A stretch of DNA of 64,000 nucleotides from Triglochin maritima (taxonomy: Eukaryota > Streptophyta > Magnoliopsida > Alismatales > Juncaginaceae): contig OY821777.1 in NCBI GenBank assembly GCA_963682175.1, positions 21,286,001 to 21,350,000 of the forward strand. The letters run 5' to 3'. Below the pieces are notes generated by a model, which saw nothing but the letters and a program-made list of their open reading frames with translations, ran no database searches and had not been told where the DNA came from. The translations under genes were made by a program, and so were the position numbers. Positions 10,024 through 20,950 of this stretch are shown here, in pieces (position 1 is the first letter of the stretch; each line of letters starts with the position of its first letter).

Positions 10024-11523
10024 ATGGATGGTTACATGGGCGACCATTCATATCATTGTTGGGACCAGGATGATTCTCCCTGGTATTCCGGACCCATGCA
10101 ACCTGGGGTGGCTCAGACGAACACCCCGTACGGTTGGGATGATCTTCATTATGTGACTGAGCAATCTTCATATAGGGGTGATATGAGAGAGGCACCGACG
10201 GCTAGATCTCCATCTAGTTATGTTGGATCACACTCTGGGCAACAAACTTTGGGCTCTTTCATGCATGCGGTAGACGACATGAGTGCACCAGTGGCTCCAG
10301 TAGCCATACCGTGCGATTGTTGTGGGTTGAGTGGTCATAATATCGGGGAATGTCCTTATGTTCCCCCAGAGCCTGAGTATGAGCATACATTTTCCCAAAA
10401 TGCTCAATATGACCATTACGCATCCGCATACATCCCGAGAGTGATGGATTCATGGGGAAACAATTCTTATTCAAATTCTTATACTTCATATTCACCCCAG
10501 TATCCTCCTCCCGAATACCCAGAATTCTACCAGCACCCCACTCCAAATCATTGGACTCATTCTCAGCCCATCAACACCCAACTCCATAATTTTCCAAGCT
10601 CTGACTTGGACCCCATCGTTGACCGCATACCTGATTCCTTGAAACAAACTCTCCAAACATTCATGGAAACCACACAAAACTTATTGAAGTCCAACTTGAA
10701 TTTCTTGCAAACCATGGAAATGCAAGTGAGCCAGATGACACAACAAATCCATGAACGTGAGGAGGGTAACTTTTCTTGTCAACATGAGGATTTATCTTCT
10801 GAAATCGAACCACCACCACATCCACAAATTCAAAGCACAATCTTTCAAAGTCAAACTCCTAGTCAGTCTGAGGGACTTGGGGTTTCAATTCAAATTGAGA
10901 ATAGCTTAGTGGAGGATTCGATTCAAATTGAGAATAACTTGGACCAGCTTCATTATGAGTCGGCACAGGATTGTGCCTTATCTTTTTGTCCCGTGGACCT
11001 TGAGCCACATGATCTTCATGTTGTGCCTCTTAAGGACTCACCTCTGGTGGAGCAAGAGCTCCCTAGTACCCTCAATTTCAAACAACCTGATGAGAGTTTG
11101 CCTCTCACTATTGTTCCTGATCATCTTGGAAATGATGGAACATCAAACAACTACATTGCTCATGAGGGTATTAGGAGTTCCTTGGAGGATACTTTGGGTA
11201 TGAGACCTACTTCCTGTTCTCCTGGTGAGTTGGACATGCATAACGAGGTGCTTGACCTCGTTCCAACCCACCAGCCTGTTGGTTGGAGAGTTTGGATTGA
11301 CGATCATAACTTCAGCAGCGTAACAGGAGAAACTCTTCTTCTGTTGCCCCTCATTTCCCAAACTCTTGAGAGGTTCAAGCTCTTTCAGTTTGATCCTTTG
11401 AATGAGACGTCTTTGCGTCCAATTCACGAACCTCTCATTTCATCTGGTGCTCTTTGTGAAAGGGGCCCACGCATGAGTATTCTGGCCCCGCGTGGTGTCA
11501 TGTTCCCTTTCCAAGTGCATTGA
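10024..11523 (+). CDS. Zinc-knuckle ORF of the non-autonomous Athila-like element, copy 2
   Basis: This is the second 499-codon copy, from the ATG at 10024, with the same layout as copy 1: knuckle near residues 99-112, Pro/Tyr-rich segment, predicted coiled coil, acidic tail. It differs from copy 1 at only about eight residues, mostly in the C-terminal third (for example VWIDDHN for VLIDDHN and FQFDPLNET for FPFDPFNEK) plus QLHNF for QPQNF. Near identity shows the two internal regions are young relative to each other. The function is unknown. Confidence 0.75.
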   Translation: MDGYMGDHSYHCWDQDDSPWYSGPMQPGVAQTNTPYGWDDLHYVTEQSSYRGDMREAPTARSPSSYVGSHSGQQTLGSFMHAVDDMSAPVAPVAIPCDCCGLSGHNIGECPYVPPEPEYEHTFSQNAQYDHYASAYIPRVMDSWGNNSYSNSYTSYSPQYPPPEYPEFYQHPTPNHWTHSQPINTQLHNFPSSDLDPIVDRIPDSLKQTLQTFMETTQNLLKSNLNFLQTMEMQVSQMTQQIHEREEGNFSCQHEDLSSEIEPPPHPQIQSTIFQSQTPSQSEGLGVSIQIENSLVEDSIQIENNLDQLHYESAQDCALSFCPVDLEPHDLHVVPLKDSPLVEQELPSTLNFKQPDESLPLTIVPDHLGNDGTSNNYIAHEGIRSSLEDTLGMRPTSCSPGELDMHNEVLDLVPTHQPVGWRVWIDDHNFSSVTGETLLLLPLISQTLERFKLFQFDPLNETSLRPIHEPLISSGALCERGPRMSILAPRGVMFPFQVH

Positions 11524-13130
11524 CCCACTCTTGAGGTTCCCATTTGATGTCTTTTGACAAATGAAGATGGGAACTTATGTTTGTACATAGTTATATAAAA
11601 AAAGAGAACAAAAAAAAAGTTCAATAAAAGACTCTTTCAGTGAGCATCAATTGTTGTGAGCCCCAACCCTTGTGTATTTGGGCTCCATTTCCTTCACGTA
11701 TTTATACCCTTTCTTTAGCATCTCACAGGTTTTGAGGGAATTTGGGTTGTGTCCATCAACATAGCCATACACTTCCCTTTGTACTTCACGTTGGTGAGAT
11801 CTCTCCTTTTTCATGCATAAATCCATGTAGTATCTTGCTTGCATTCATTGAGGACAATGCATGAAGTAGGTGTGGGGGGGTGTTTTACGTGTGTACATAG
11901 TTGAGTCTTTTTCCTTTGATTTTGTTTGCATTTTTAGGGTCATGATAGTGTGTTGCATTTAATATCGATATATCTGCTTGCCATGATCCTTGGGTGACTT
12001 GTCTTCTTTTGCTTGCCTAGTACTTCAAAATTTTCACATTTCTTTCAAAATCTTCATGTGTTTTCGAAAGAAAATGTTTTGTGGGTTTTGCGTGTGTTTA
12101 GCATGTGCAAAACCGTTGAGAGGCAAAGTAAAAAGAAAGCTCCCAAAATTGTCTTGAACTTGATGCATTAGGATATCTAGTACGTGGCTTTAGGATTTAT
12201 CGAGTCGTTAGGATGCACCCCAGTTTTCCTTTGGGGGTGAGTAATCATAGGGTTTCAGTGCTCAAACATTCAAAGAAGTCCACCCTGAACCTAGTGAGTC
12301 AATAATTCGTGTTTGTTAATTTAGGAAGTTTGTTGTAGTCAAGGACCCTCTTAATCTTGTTGTGAGACATTAGTGTAGGGGTTTTGGTTCATGTGTAGAT
12401 AAGAAATAAGTGAGTAGATGTTCTCTCTTCTCGCACGGCTCCTATCACTCGGGAAAGTAGGTCTGAAGGGACTTTGTGCCTGGTGCTTTCGAGTCATCTG
12501 ACTTGGGATGCGCCGACCGAACTCCCGTTACACGGGTGGTAGGGATTGCCCTATGTGGAGATTTGGGGAAAGGTGTACGTGATAGTGTAAGTCCTCATGG
12601 GCAATGATGCACGAAACCTGACCCTGGGAGAATGAAGCTCCAACTAATAAAAAGAAAAAAAAGAAAAAAAATGTGTGAAAAGAAACAAAAAGAAAAAAAA
12701 ATGTTAATGCAAATAAGAACCTTAATGGACCTTACACTTTGTATCACTTGAGGATCTTGAGGTTGTCCATGTCTTTCACTTAATTCCTTATTTAACTTGC
12801 ACGAATGGTTTATTAGGCTAGGTGTGGACTGATTACCTATATAGAGTCGGCCCGTAGGATTACCGCGTCCATTGATCGACAAAATATTTCCAACGAGTCG
12901 AGGTCTAGATTGAATAATGCATCTTGTTCGGATTTTGTGGGTATATCCGCTGAAAACCCTCAGGAGACAACACTCCTCCTCCTTGGCAACAAAGAGGTTT
13001 AACGGCTTGTTGCACGGGCTAAGTGCAACCGTGATTCCTACGAAAGTGAGTTAGGATTTCTTGTTTCTCGTTTGCTTTTCTCTTTCTTTGTTTTGCTCGG
13101 GACTAGCAAAAACTTAGGTGTGGGGGTATT
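11524..13130 (+). other. 3' non-coding part of the second internal region
   Basis: It matches 5730-7338 but carries its own variants, for example CTCTTAATCTTG near 12350 where the first unit has CTCTAAATCCTG. The two G-rich tracts are present (about 11865-11882 and 13114-13130). No ORF is supported. Confidence 0.6.
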
Positions 13131-14683
13131 TGATTGACATCATTTCATGCTTATATTTGTATCTTATATCCATTATCTTACACCTAAGCAATGCTACGTG
13201 ACGATTTTTATGTTTAGTTTTCAGAAATAAAGAGGTTTGAAGAGAAGAGCCATGAAAGGACCCAAAAGCAGGAAAAAAGACTTAATTGTGAGACCTGGGG
13301 ACCAAGATGCAAGACAGAAGGACCTGATCGTAAGACAGAAGGACCTAAGAGCAAACCAGGAAACTCCACACCATCATGGGGAGTATTTTGGCAATTCGAG
13401 TCGGGTCGGAGCTCCAACAAGTCAAGTAACCGCATCAAAGACCAACAATACCAAAAAGAAAAGCCCACAACAAATTCCAACACGATCCGAAGATTTTGGA
13501 CCGCCAATTGGCGGTATTGGACCGCTAATTGGCGGTCCATATTGCTCAGGATCCGTCGAAATTTCTCCTGGACATGTATTAATGTTCGTTTAGGCTATTT
13601 TTGGTATTGGTTTAGTCCCACATCGGGTGATTGTCCCCGATTAGCTTTTTCCATGCTTATAAATAGAATTCTTCACCTTCCATTGTAATTACCCATTGCT
13701 TGGTGGTATTCTCTCTACTAAGGAGTGAGCCTCGAAGCAAAAACTCAAGGTGGAGATGAATGCTACCTTCAATGTGAGTCATTTGTTAATAAAATAATTC
13801 TTCTAGTTTCTTTCAATCTTGTATTTTAATTTGTGCATGTTTGTTTAGTCTTTCCTTTCCTTTTATGTTTCTTTAATGCTTCTTGCCTTCTTAGTTAACT
13901 TTCATTTCAGTATTATGCTTTCTTTTGCTAATATAGTTAGTGTAATGAGTAGTGAGTAGTTCCATCCCCATTTGGGGGGTGGAGAAATATGTTATTTAAT
14001 CATGTAGTGTATTAAGTGTGTGTTATCTTTATCCCTTGAGCTTTATATGATTTCCATAACCATCTAATGGTTTCCACTCTTATCTTTGATATGCTAATGC
14101 TCTTGAATGAAGCTTAACTTATGCTTTGATTAGTGGACCTATTTTATGGGGAATGATAAGGTTAGGATATGGATGAAGTTAATATTGGAAACACAATTTG
14201 TAGTGTATGTACTCTTGTTGCCTTTACCTTAGCTAATGTCTTGTATGTTTTAATGATGTAGTGAAATCTTAATTCATGTAGAGGCATAGTAGGGTATAGT
14301 CTTTATACTTGAGTTCATGTAGCTTCATTCCAATTATTGTCTGGTATGTTTTAATGATGTAGTCTTATCTTAATTCATGTAGAGGCAAAGTTGGATGTAG
14401 TTTCATGATTTCATGTACTACATGTTGTGAGGAGCTTAATGAACACACACACACTTCTTTATGTTCACATTATTTCTCTACCCCCTTTGGGGCTTAGTTT
14501 ATTGCTTATCTCCATTTCCTTTGCATCTTAGTGTAGTTTAGTGTAACCAACCTTTCTTCCCTTTCTTTACCTCTCGCCTTCGCACAAACCAAGTGTCGAC
14601 ACACCTCCCAGTGGACGACCCGTATTTGCCACCGCTTCAACGCGGCCGTGCACTTGCGGTTAAATATAAAACGAGATCAATCA
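13131..14683 (+). repeat. LTR 3 of the tandem element
   Basis: The ends TGATTGACATC and GATCAATCA are followed by the CTTCA duplication and not by a primer site, so this is the true 3' LTR. The U3 is type A like LTR 1. Further right it agrees with LTR 2 where LTR 1 differs (GAGGCATAGTAGGG, TTGTCTGGTATG), so it is a mosaic. Confidence 0.92.
13615..13665 (+). promoter_or_regulatory. LTR 3 promoter: USE-like box plus TATA box
   Basis: GTCCCACATCG is at 13615-13625 and TATAAATA at 13658-13665, with 32 bases between. The inverted repeat between them is weakened here (ATCGGGT against CCCCGAT). Confidence 0.78.
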
Positions 14684-16055
14684 CTTCACGTTGGTGAGAT
14701 CTTTTCTTTTTCATACATAAATCCATGTAGTATCATTCTCATATTCATTAAGGACAATGCATGAAGTAAGTGTGTGGGGGTGTTTTATGTGTGTACGTAG
14801 TCGAGTCATTCTCCTTTTGTTTTGTTTTGTTTTGTTTGTATTATTAGGGTCATGTTAGTGTGCTGCATTTAATATCAATATATCTGTTTTCCATGATCCT
14901 TGGGTGACTTGTCTTCTTTTGCTTGCTTAGTGCTTTAAATTTTCACATTTCTTTCAAAATCTTCATGTGTTTGCGAAAGAAAATGTTTTGTGGGTTTTGC
15001 GTGTGTTTAACATGTGCAAAACCGTTGAGAGGAAAAATAAAAGGAAGCACCCAAAATTAACTTGAACAAGATGCATTTGGATATCTAGTACACCGGCTTT
15101 AGGTCTTATATAGCCGTAGGGATGCACCCCGGTTTTCCTTCAGGGGGAGAGTAATAATAGGGTTTTAGTACTCAAATAAACAAAGAAGTCCACCCTTACC
15201 CTAGTGAGTCAAATAATTCGTCTGTTAGTATAATGAAGTTTGTCGTAGTCAAGGAACTTCAAACCCCTTTTGTGAAACCGTAAGTGTAGTGGTTTTGGTT
15301 CACGTGTAGATAAGAAATAAGTGAGTAGGTGTTCTCTCTTCTCGCACGGCTCCTATCACTTGGTAAATTAGGTCCGAGGGGACTTAGTTCTTGGTATTTT
15401 CGAGTCATCTGACTTTGGATGCACCAACCGAACTCCCGTACGGGTGGTAGGGATCGCCCTATGTGGAGATGTGGGAAAAAATGTACGTGATAGTGTAAGT
15501 CATCATAGGCAATGCTGCACGAAACCTGACCCTGGGAGAATTACGCGCCAACTAGAAGAAAAAAATGAAAAAAAAGAACAAAAGAAAAAAAATTGAAAAA
15601 AAAGGAAATGGTAATGCAAATAAGAACCTTAATGGACTTTACACTTTGTATCACTTGAGGATGTTAAGGTTGCCCTTATCTTTCACTTAAGTTCTTAATT
15701 AACATGCACGAATAATTTATTAGGCTAGGTGTATGGACTGAATACATATAGAGAGTCGGCCCGTGGAATTACCGTGTCCAATGATCGACAAAAATGGGTC
15801 CATCGAGTCGTGTTGCTAGGTTGAATAATGCATTTATGTTCGGATTTTGTGAGTGTATCCTCTGAAAACCCTGAGGAGACAACACTCCTCCTTGGCGACA
15901 AGGATGTTTAACGGCTTGTTGCACGTGTTAAGTGCAATCGTGATTCCTATGAAAGTGAGTTAGGATTTCCATGTTTTGCATACGTTTTTCCTTTCTTTTA
16001 TTTTTCTCTTTCTTTGTTTTGCTCGGGACTAGCAAAAACTAGCTATAGGGGTATT
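14684..16055 (+). mobile_element. Internal 3' part of the older Athila-like element
   Basis: It continues the sequence cut at 1544 and is homologous to 5990-7338 with many substitutions. It keeps GGACAATGCATGAAGTAAGTGTG near 14753, the A-rich run near 15555-15605 and the tract TATAGGGGTATT before the LTR. No ORF survives. Confidence 0.8.
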
Positions 16056-17090
16056 TGCTTGACATCATATCATGCATATACTCGTGTCTTATATCCTCTA
16101 TTTTGAACCTAAGCAGTGCTACGTAACGAGTTTTATGTTTCAGTTTCAGAAATAAACAGGTTTGAGAAGAGGAGACACAAAAAGGACTTGAACTCAAGAA
16201 AAAGTACTAAATTGTGAGACTTATGAACTGATATATAAGAGAGAAGGTCCCGGATGTAAACCAAAAGGACCAATAAGCAAATCAACAAACTCCACACCAT
16301 CATGAGGAATATTATAGCAAATAGATTCGGGCCCAGAGTCCACAAACCGATCCAACTGCACCCTACGTGAAGAATTAAAGAGCTAAAGCATATATCCGAA
16401 ATTCAAGCAGATCCGAGACAAAGTGACCGCCAATTGGCGTCCCAAGACCGTCAACTGGCGGTTCCTTTTTTATCCGAATCCAATCTGATTTCTCGTGGTT
16501 GTTTGTCTCCATTTGTAGAAGTTTCATTAGTTCCACATCGGAGGATTATCCCCAGTTGCCTTTTTCATGTCTATAAATAGAACTATTCCTCCTCATTTGT
16601 AATCTACTCATTTCTTAGTGGCATTCTCTCTACTTAGAGTAAGGCTTCGAGAAAAACTCAAGTGGAGAAGAATGCTACATGTAATGTGAGTCATGTAAAT
16701 AAATTAATTCTTCTAGTTTTATCTTTATGTTATCTCTTTCAATGTTTGCATGTTTAGCTTGAATTTATTTTCTTAATCGTAGTATAATTAGAATGTCTTC
16801 CTTTCTTTATATGATTGTTAGATTAATGAGTAGAGAGTATTCCATCCCTATTTGGGGGTGGATAAGAAGGTGATGTGATTATGTGATGTATTAGGTGTGT
16901 GTGTGTGTGTGTTAATCTTAATCCTCTGAGTCTTACATGATTTCCATAACCATCTAATGGGATTTCACTCTTATCGTTGATGTGCTAATACTCTTGAGTG
17001 ATACTTAGCACATGCTTAGAATAATGGGCCTATTTTATGGAGAATGATAAGGTGACGATAATGATGGAGTGGAAGAAGGAAACATGACAT
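16056..17090 (+). repeat. Truncated 3' LTR of the older Athila-like element
   Basis: It starts TGCTTGACATCATATCATGC and follows the LTR consensus to about 17085 (GGAAACA), where similarity stops at unrelated sequence. It keeps degraded palindromes near 16425-16465 and a short GT run near 16896-16911. About one third of the LTR is missing. Confidence 0.75.
16530..16579 (+). promoter_or_regulatory. USE-like box plus TATA in the older LTR
   Basis: GTTCCACATCG (16530-16540, one mismatch to the USE consensus) is followed by TATAAATA (16572-16579), a 31-base gap. The architecture is kept although the LTR has diverged. Confidence 0.65.
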
Positions 17091-17439
17091 GGGGTAGATT
17101 ATGCCAATAAAATGATCTAATGGTGGATATTAACTGTAGATTAATCGTAATTAAATCTAATGGTAAGATTGTAGGGGGCTTAAACAAATAAAATGACCCC
17201 TGAGCTCACTAGATCTCGGCCCGATAATAATATTTTAATATTTCATGTGTAGAATTCCTTCTATAGGGGACATAATTTAAACTTCCTAGGTTTAATATAA
17301 TTATATACAAAAAATTCTCTAAATTCCTAATATCTAGATTTACTAATGCAACTTATAAGGAAATTGCATTCCTAACATTTTCTAAGTATGGTTTAATTAT
17401 GTCAAGTCCATCTTATACTACCAAGTTCAAAGTATGACA

Positions 17440-18290
17440 AACACATCTAATATGAAAGAGTAAATCATCTACAGGTGGATATCAATAATTTATAAGCATT
17501 TTTATTGAAGAAATATTATTAGTAGCATTATCAAATGCAATTGCACAAACTTTGTTTTCAATATTATTAGCTACAATGACATTATTAATGTGATCAAATA
17601 TAACCTTGGTAGTGTGTTGATCCAAAATAGGTAAAAAGGAAAGTTTTTTTTATTTAAACACCATGCATCATCTAGATAATGAACAATTACGCAACAGTAA
17701 AATTAATTATTTGGACCGGTCCAAACATCACTAGTTAATGCTACCTTATTATTCATTGATGAAAAATAACTAATCATGCATTCTTTTTCTTTACTGAATT
17801 TATCAAATGCAACATTTTTAAGTGTTTTTTCCATAAAATGGTTTAAATTATGGATTACGGTAGAGAATCACATCCTCAAGGGCTTTAGATTCACAATAGC
17901 TAAATTGTAGTTCATCTCTAATTATGAAATCAACAATTATCTCTCTACCTTTGATTGGACAATATCTTCTAAAATTTAAAATTCCACTAGTTGAGTCTAA
18001 AACCAATTGATGTGAATCCACTAGTAATGATGGATGCTTACGTTTACATGAAAGTAAATATCTACTTAGGTGACCGGTTCCACCATTTGACTTAGCCGAA
18101 AGTATTTTACCACATGATCTACAAATAGCAGTTGGTTTACCCTTAGCAGTTTGTTCTTCATCAACATCAACCCATACTTTGCTAGTTCTTTTCTAGTACT
18201 TTTACCCGTAGGTCCTGGTGGATTAAGAGAAGACGTGTTATCATTATCTTCAAATTCAGATGTTAATTTCATGGAAATTAGTAAATATGC
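17440..18290 (-). pseudogene. Decayed hAT-superfamily transposase
   Basis: Translated pieces on the minus strand follow hAT (Ac-like) order. Near 18270 is an N-terminus starting MKLTSEFEDNDN. Near 18060-18140 is a BED-type finger with C-x2-C then H/C residues (AICRSCGKILSAKSNGGTGHLSRY). Near 17700-17800 is FSKEKECMISYFSS..NKVALTSDVWTGP, the signature that precedes the first catalytic region. Near 17440-17480 is VCHTLNLVV. Frameshifts and stops separate these pieces, so it is inactive. No terminal repeats were found. Sequence from 17090 to 17440 is AT-rich and may be its far end. Confidence 0.75.
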
Positions 18291-18328
18291 AAACAAAAAT
18301 GAATTTTGTCCATAAATGAGAAAGTCAT

Positions 18329-19927
18329 TGATTGGCATCATATCAAGCATATATTCGTGTCTTATATCTATTATTTTGAGACTAAACAATGCTACGTAAC
18401 GAGTTTTGTATTTGAGTTTCAGGAATAAATAGGGTTTAGGAGAAGATGCATAAAAGGACTCAAAAGCAAGCAAAATGACTACGTTGCAAGACTTATGGAC
18501 TGAGATGAAAGAGAGAATGACCCAGATCTAAAACCAAAAGTATCAATGAGCAAATCAAGAAGTTTCACACCTTAATGAGGAGTATTTTGGCAATTAAATC
18601 TGGGCCCAACCATCAACAACCAAATCAGGTTCATCAAACACCAAGAAAGCAAGACAAACTCAAGCCACCCGAAACCCAACCCGATCAAGCCCATCGAGAC
18701 CGCCAATTGGCTGTCCCAGACCGCCAATTGGTGGTCCATTTTGTCCCAAATTACACGTGATTCGGTCGGGTGTTGAATTAGGTTGTATTTAGTCCATTTA
18801 TGGTTTGTGTTTTAGTCCCATACCGGGGGCTTGTCCCGGATTACCTTCTTCCATGCCTATTATAGAACTCTTCCCCTCCTTTTGTATTCACCCATTGCTT
18901 GGTGGCATTCTCACTACCTGGAGTAAGCCTTGGAGCAAAAACTCAAGGTGGAGAAGAATGCTACTAGTAATGTGAGTCATTTAATAAAATAATTTTTCAT
19001 TATTTTGTTCTCATGTTGTCTCCTTTTTATGCATTCTTAGCTTAGTTTTGTTTCTTTGATCTTAGGCTAAATTAGTTAGAATGTCTCCTTTCTTATTTGG
19101 TTTAATTTCTAGCATAATGTGTAGTGACTAGATCCATCCCCTTTGGAGGGTGGAGATGATGTTCATATATATTGTGAAGTTTGGATGTTTGATGAATTGT
19201 TTATTGTGTAGACTTGCATGTTTTGTTTGTTCATTGGGGGTGTTTTAATCATCTACATGTTGGGGGATTTTGATGGATTTTTCCATAACATTTAGACACT
19301 TCCCATGCTTAGTTTTCTCATGTTTATTGAGTGAAATTTCATGTTGAATATGCTACATGTTAGTTATGTGTTTGTATTTGTGTTTGCTTGCTTGATTGAT
19401 TGAATAAACTTTGTTTTGATGGGTTTTGCCATAACATTTAGACACCTCCCATGCTTACCTTTGTTCTTCACATGAGTTTATGGTTTTTGATGAGTCTTGT
19501 CATATCTTTAGACACTTCTCATGTTGAGCCTAATCTTATGTTAATCAAGTAGTAATTGTCGATACGTTGTGCGAATGGATTGATAGGTTTTGCCACATCT
19601 TTAGACACTTCCTATGCATGAAGACACACACACGAAACACACATACATGCTTACATGCATTATTCATCACTTATATCTCTTCATATGTGCACACACTCCA
19701 CCCCTTAGGGGTTTCTCTATCTGATTTACAATCTTTCATTGTTTTCTTTTGCATTTCTTACTTCCTAGTTTAGTGTAGTTTAGCTTTAGCATAATCACAT
19801 CTCTTCACCCTTAGTTGCCACTTGATTTGTGAAGAACCAGAGGCTACTCGCGTCCCTGTGGATGGAACGTATTTGACACCGCTATAACGGGGTCGTGCAC
19901 TTGCGGTTATTTTAAAACGTTCACACA
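18329..19927 (+). repeat. 5' LTR of the second Athila-type element
   Basis: It begins TGATTGGCATC, ends GTTCACACA and is about 1.6 kb. It carries a degenerate palindrome pair near 18698-18735, a degenerate USE (GTCCCATACCG) and ATTATAG near 18860 in the TATA position. The segment 19190-19620 repeats the phrase CATTTAGACACTTCCCATGC four times with variations. Confidence 0.8.
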
Positions 19928-19933
19928 ATTTTT

Positions 19934-19951
19934 TGGCGCCGTTGCCGGGGA
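19934..19951 (+). other. Primer-binding site (tRNA-Asp) of the second Athila-type element
   Basis: TGGCGCCGTTGCCGGGGA follows the LTR end after a 6-base spacer, as in the elements to the left. Confidence 0.88.
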
Positions 19952-20950
19952 GGTGCCAGTCCAGACTCTGGTTTGAATGATTCGGGTGGATTTAATTTTT
20001 TGTTTGTAGTTTTTCTTAGTTTCAGGAGACTTGGAGATGCAAGGGAGGCAACTGGAGAAGTTTGGAGACAAACTAAGCTTGTCGGACCTCCAATAAGCAA
20101 CCTAACACCGCCAATTGGCGGTCTGGTAAGCTCCTCTCCACTTCTTCTTTCTGTTAATTGTTTCTTTATCTGATATAGAGGCATTCTTTCTTGTTTAGGT
20201 CATGCATCATGTACTTGACTTAGGCACGTAGATTGTCTTTTATTTTAGCTTTACTTTCAATTACTGAGTGTTGGTGTGAGGTACACATTTCCTACTCTCT
20301 TTCATGCATTTCGTATGAACATGCATTACTTAGTAGGAATTGCATTGCAACAAGTGTGAGTTGAGCGTTTGTTTGGAGAGTTGATTGCTAGATTAAGACT
20401 CCAAAATGCTACTAAGGAGGGATTGTCCCATATTAGTTAAGGTGGGGGATTTCATCACCCTTTCCTTCACCCCAAAAACCACACAAATCAAGAGCCTAAT
20501 TTTAAAATCAAGTAGACATTGACCCTAAATATCTCGGGCGCATTAGGAGAGTGATCCCGTCACGACCGTCATGGCCTGATCGCCGTCGCCCACCCTGTCG
20601 ATAGTAGGAGAGACGAGATCTCCAAATCTTGGCTCACTTGCTGGGCTTTGTGGTCCTCGTCGTAGGGAGGTGAGGCGTGTTGAGGCCGCGTGTCCTCGTA
20701 GTTAGGCGTCGTCTAGCTGTAAGGACCTATAGCAACCTTAGGATTGTTTGAGCCTTGTTTGCTCGTGTGCTGCTACCTGTACCCACCCATCGTAGCATAA
20801 GGACTTCTTCCTTTCTTTCATGAGTCATTCCCTCTCTTCTGTGTCCTCCCGTCTTCTCCTCTACACACATTCTGTTTTAGTTGTTTTAAAAAAAGGTTTG
20901 CGTGTTCACCTTTGCGCATGCTTTTGTGAGCACGAGATGAGAGTGTCTGT

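Larger units (their letters stand above)
1545..14683 (+). mobile_element. Non-autonomous Athila-like LTR retrotransposon in tandem LTR-internal-LTR-internal-LTR form
   Basis: Three LTRs (1545-3099, 7339-8893, 13131-14683; 1555, 1555 and 1553 bp) share the internal regions 3100-7338 and 8894-13130 (4239 and 4237 bp). Each LTR begins TGATTGACATC and ends GATCAATCA. The whole block is flanked by the 5-bp direct repeat CTTCA (1540-1544 and 14684-14688), so the outer LTRs are the ends of one insertion. The first two LTRs are followed by an 18-nt primer site matching the 3' end of tRNA-Asp, which is typical of Athila-group Ty3/Gypsy elements. The second and third are preceded by a G-rich polypurine tract. 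The only long ORF per unit encodes a knuckle protein. Reverse transcriptase, RNase H, integrase and protease are absent, so movement would need enzymes from elsewhere. Confidence 0.93.
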
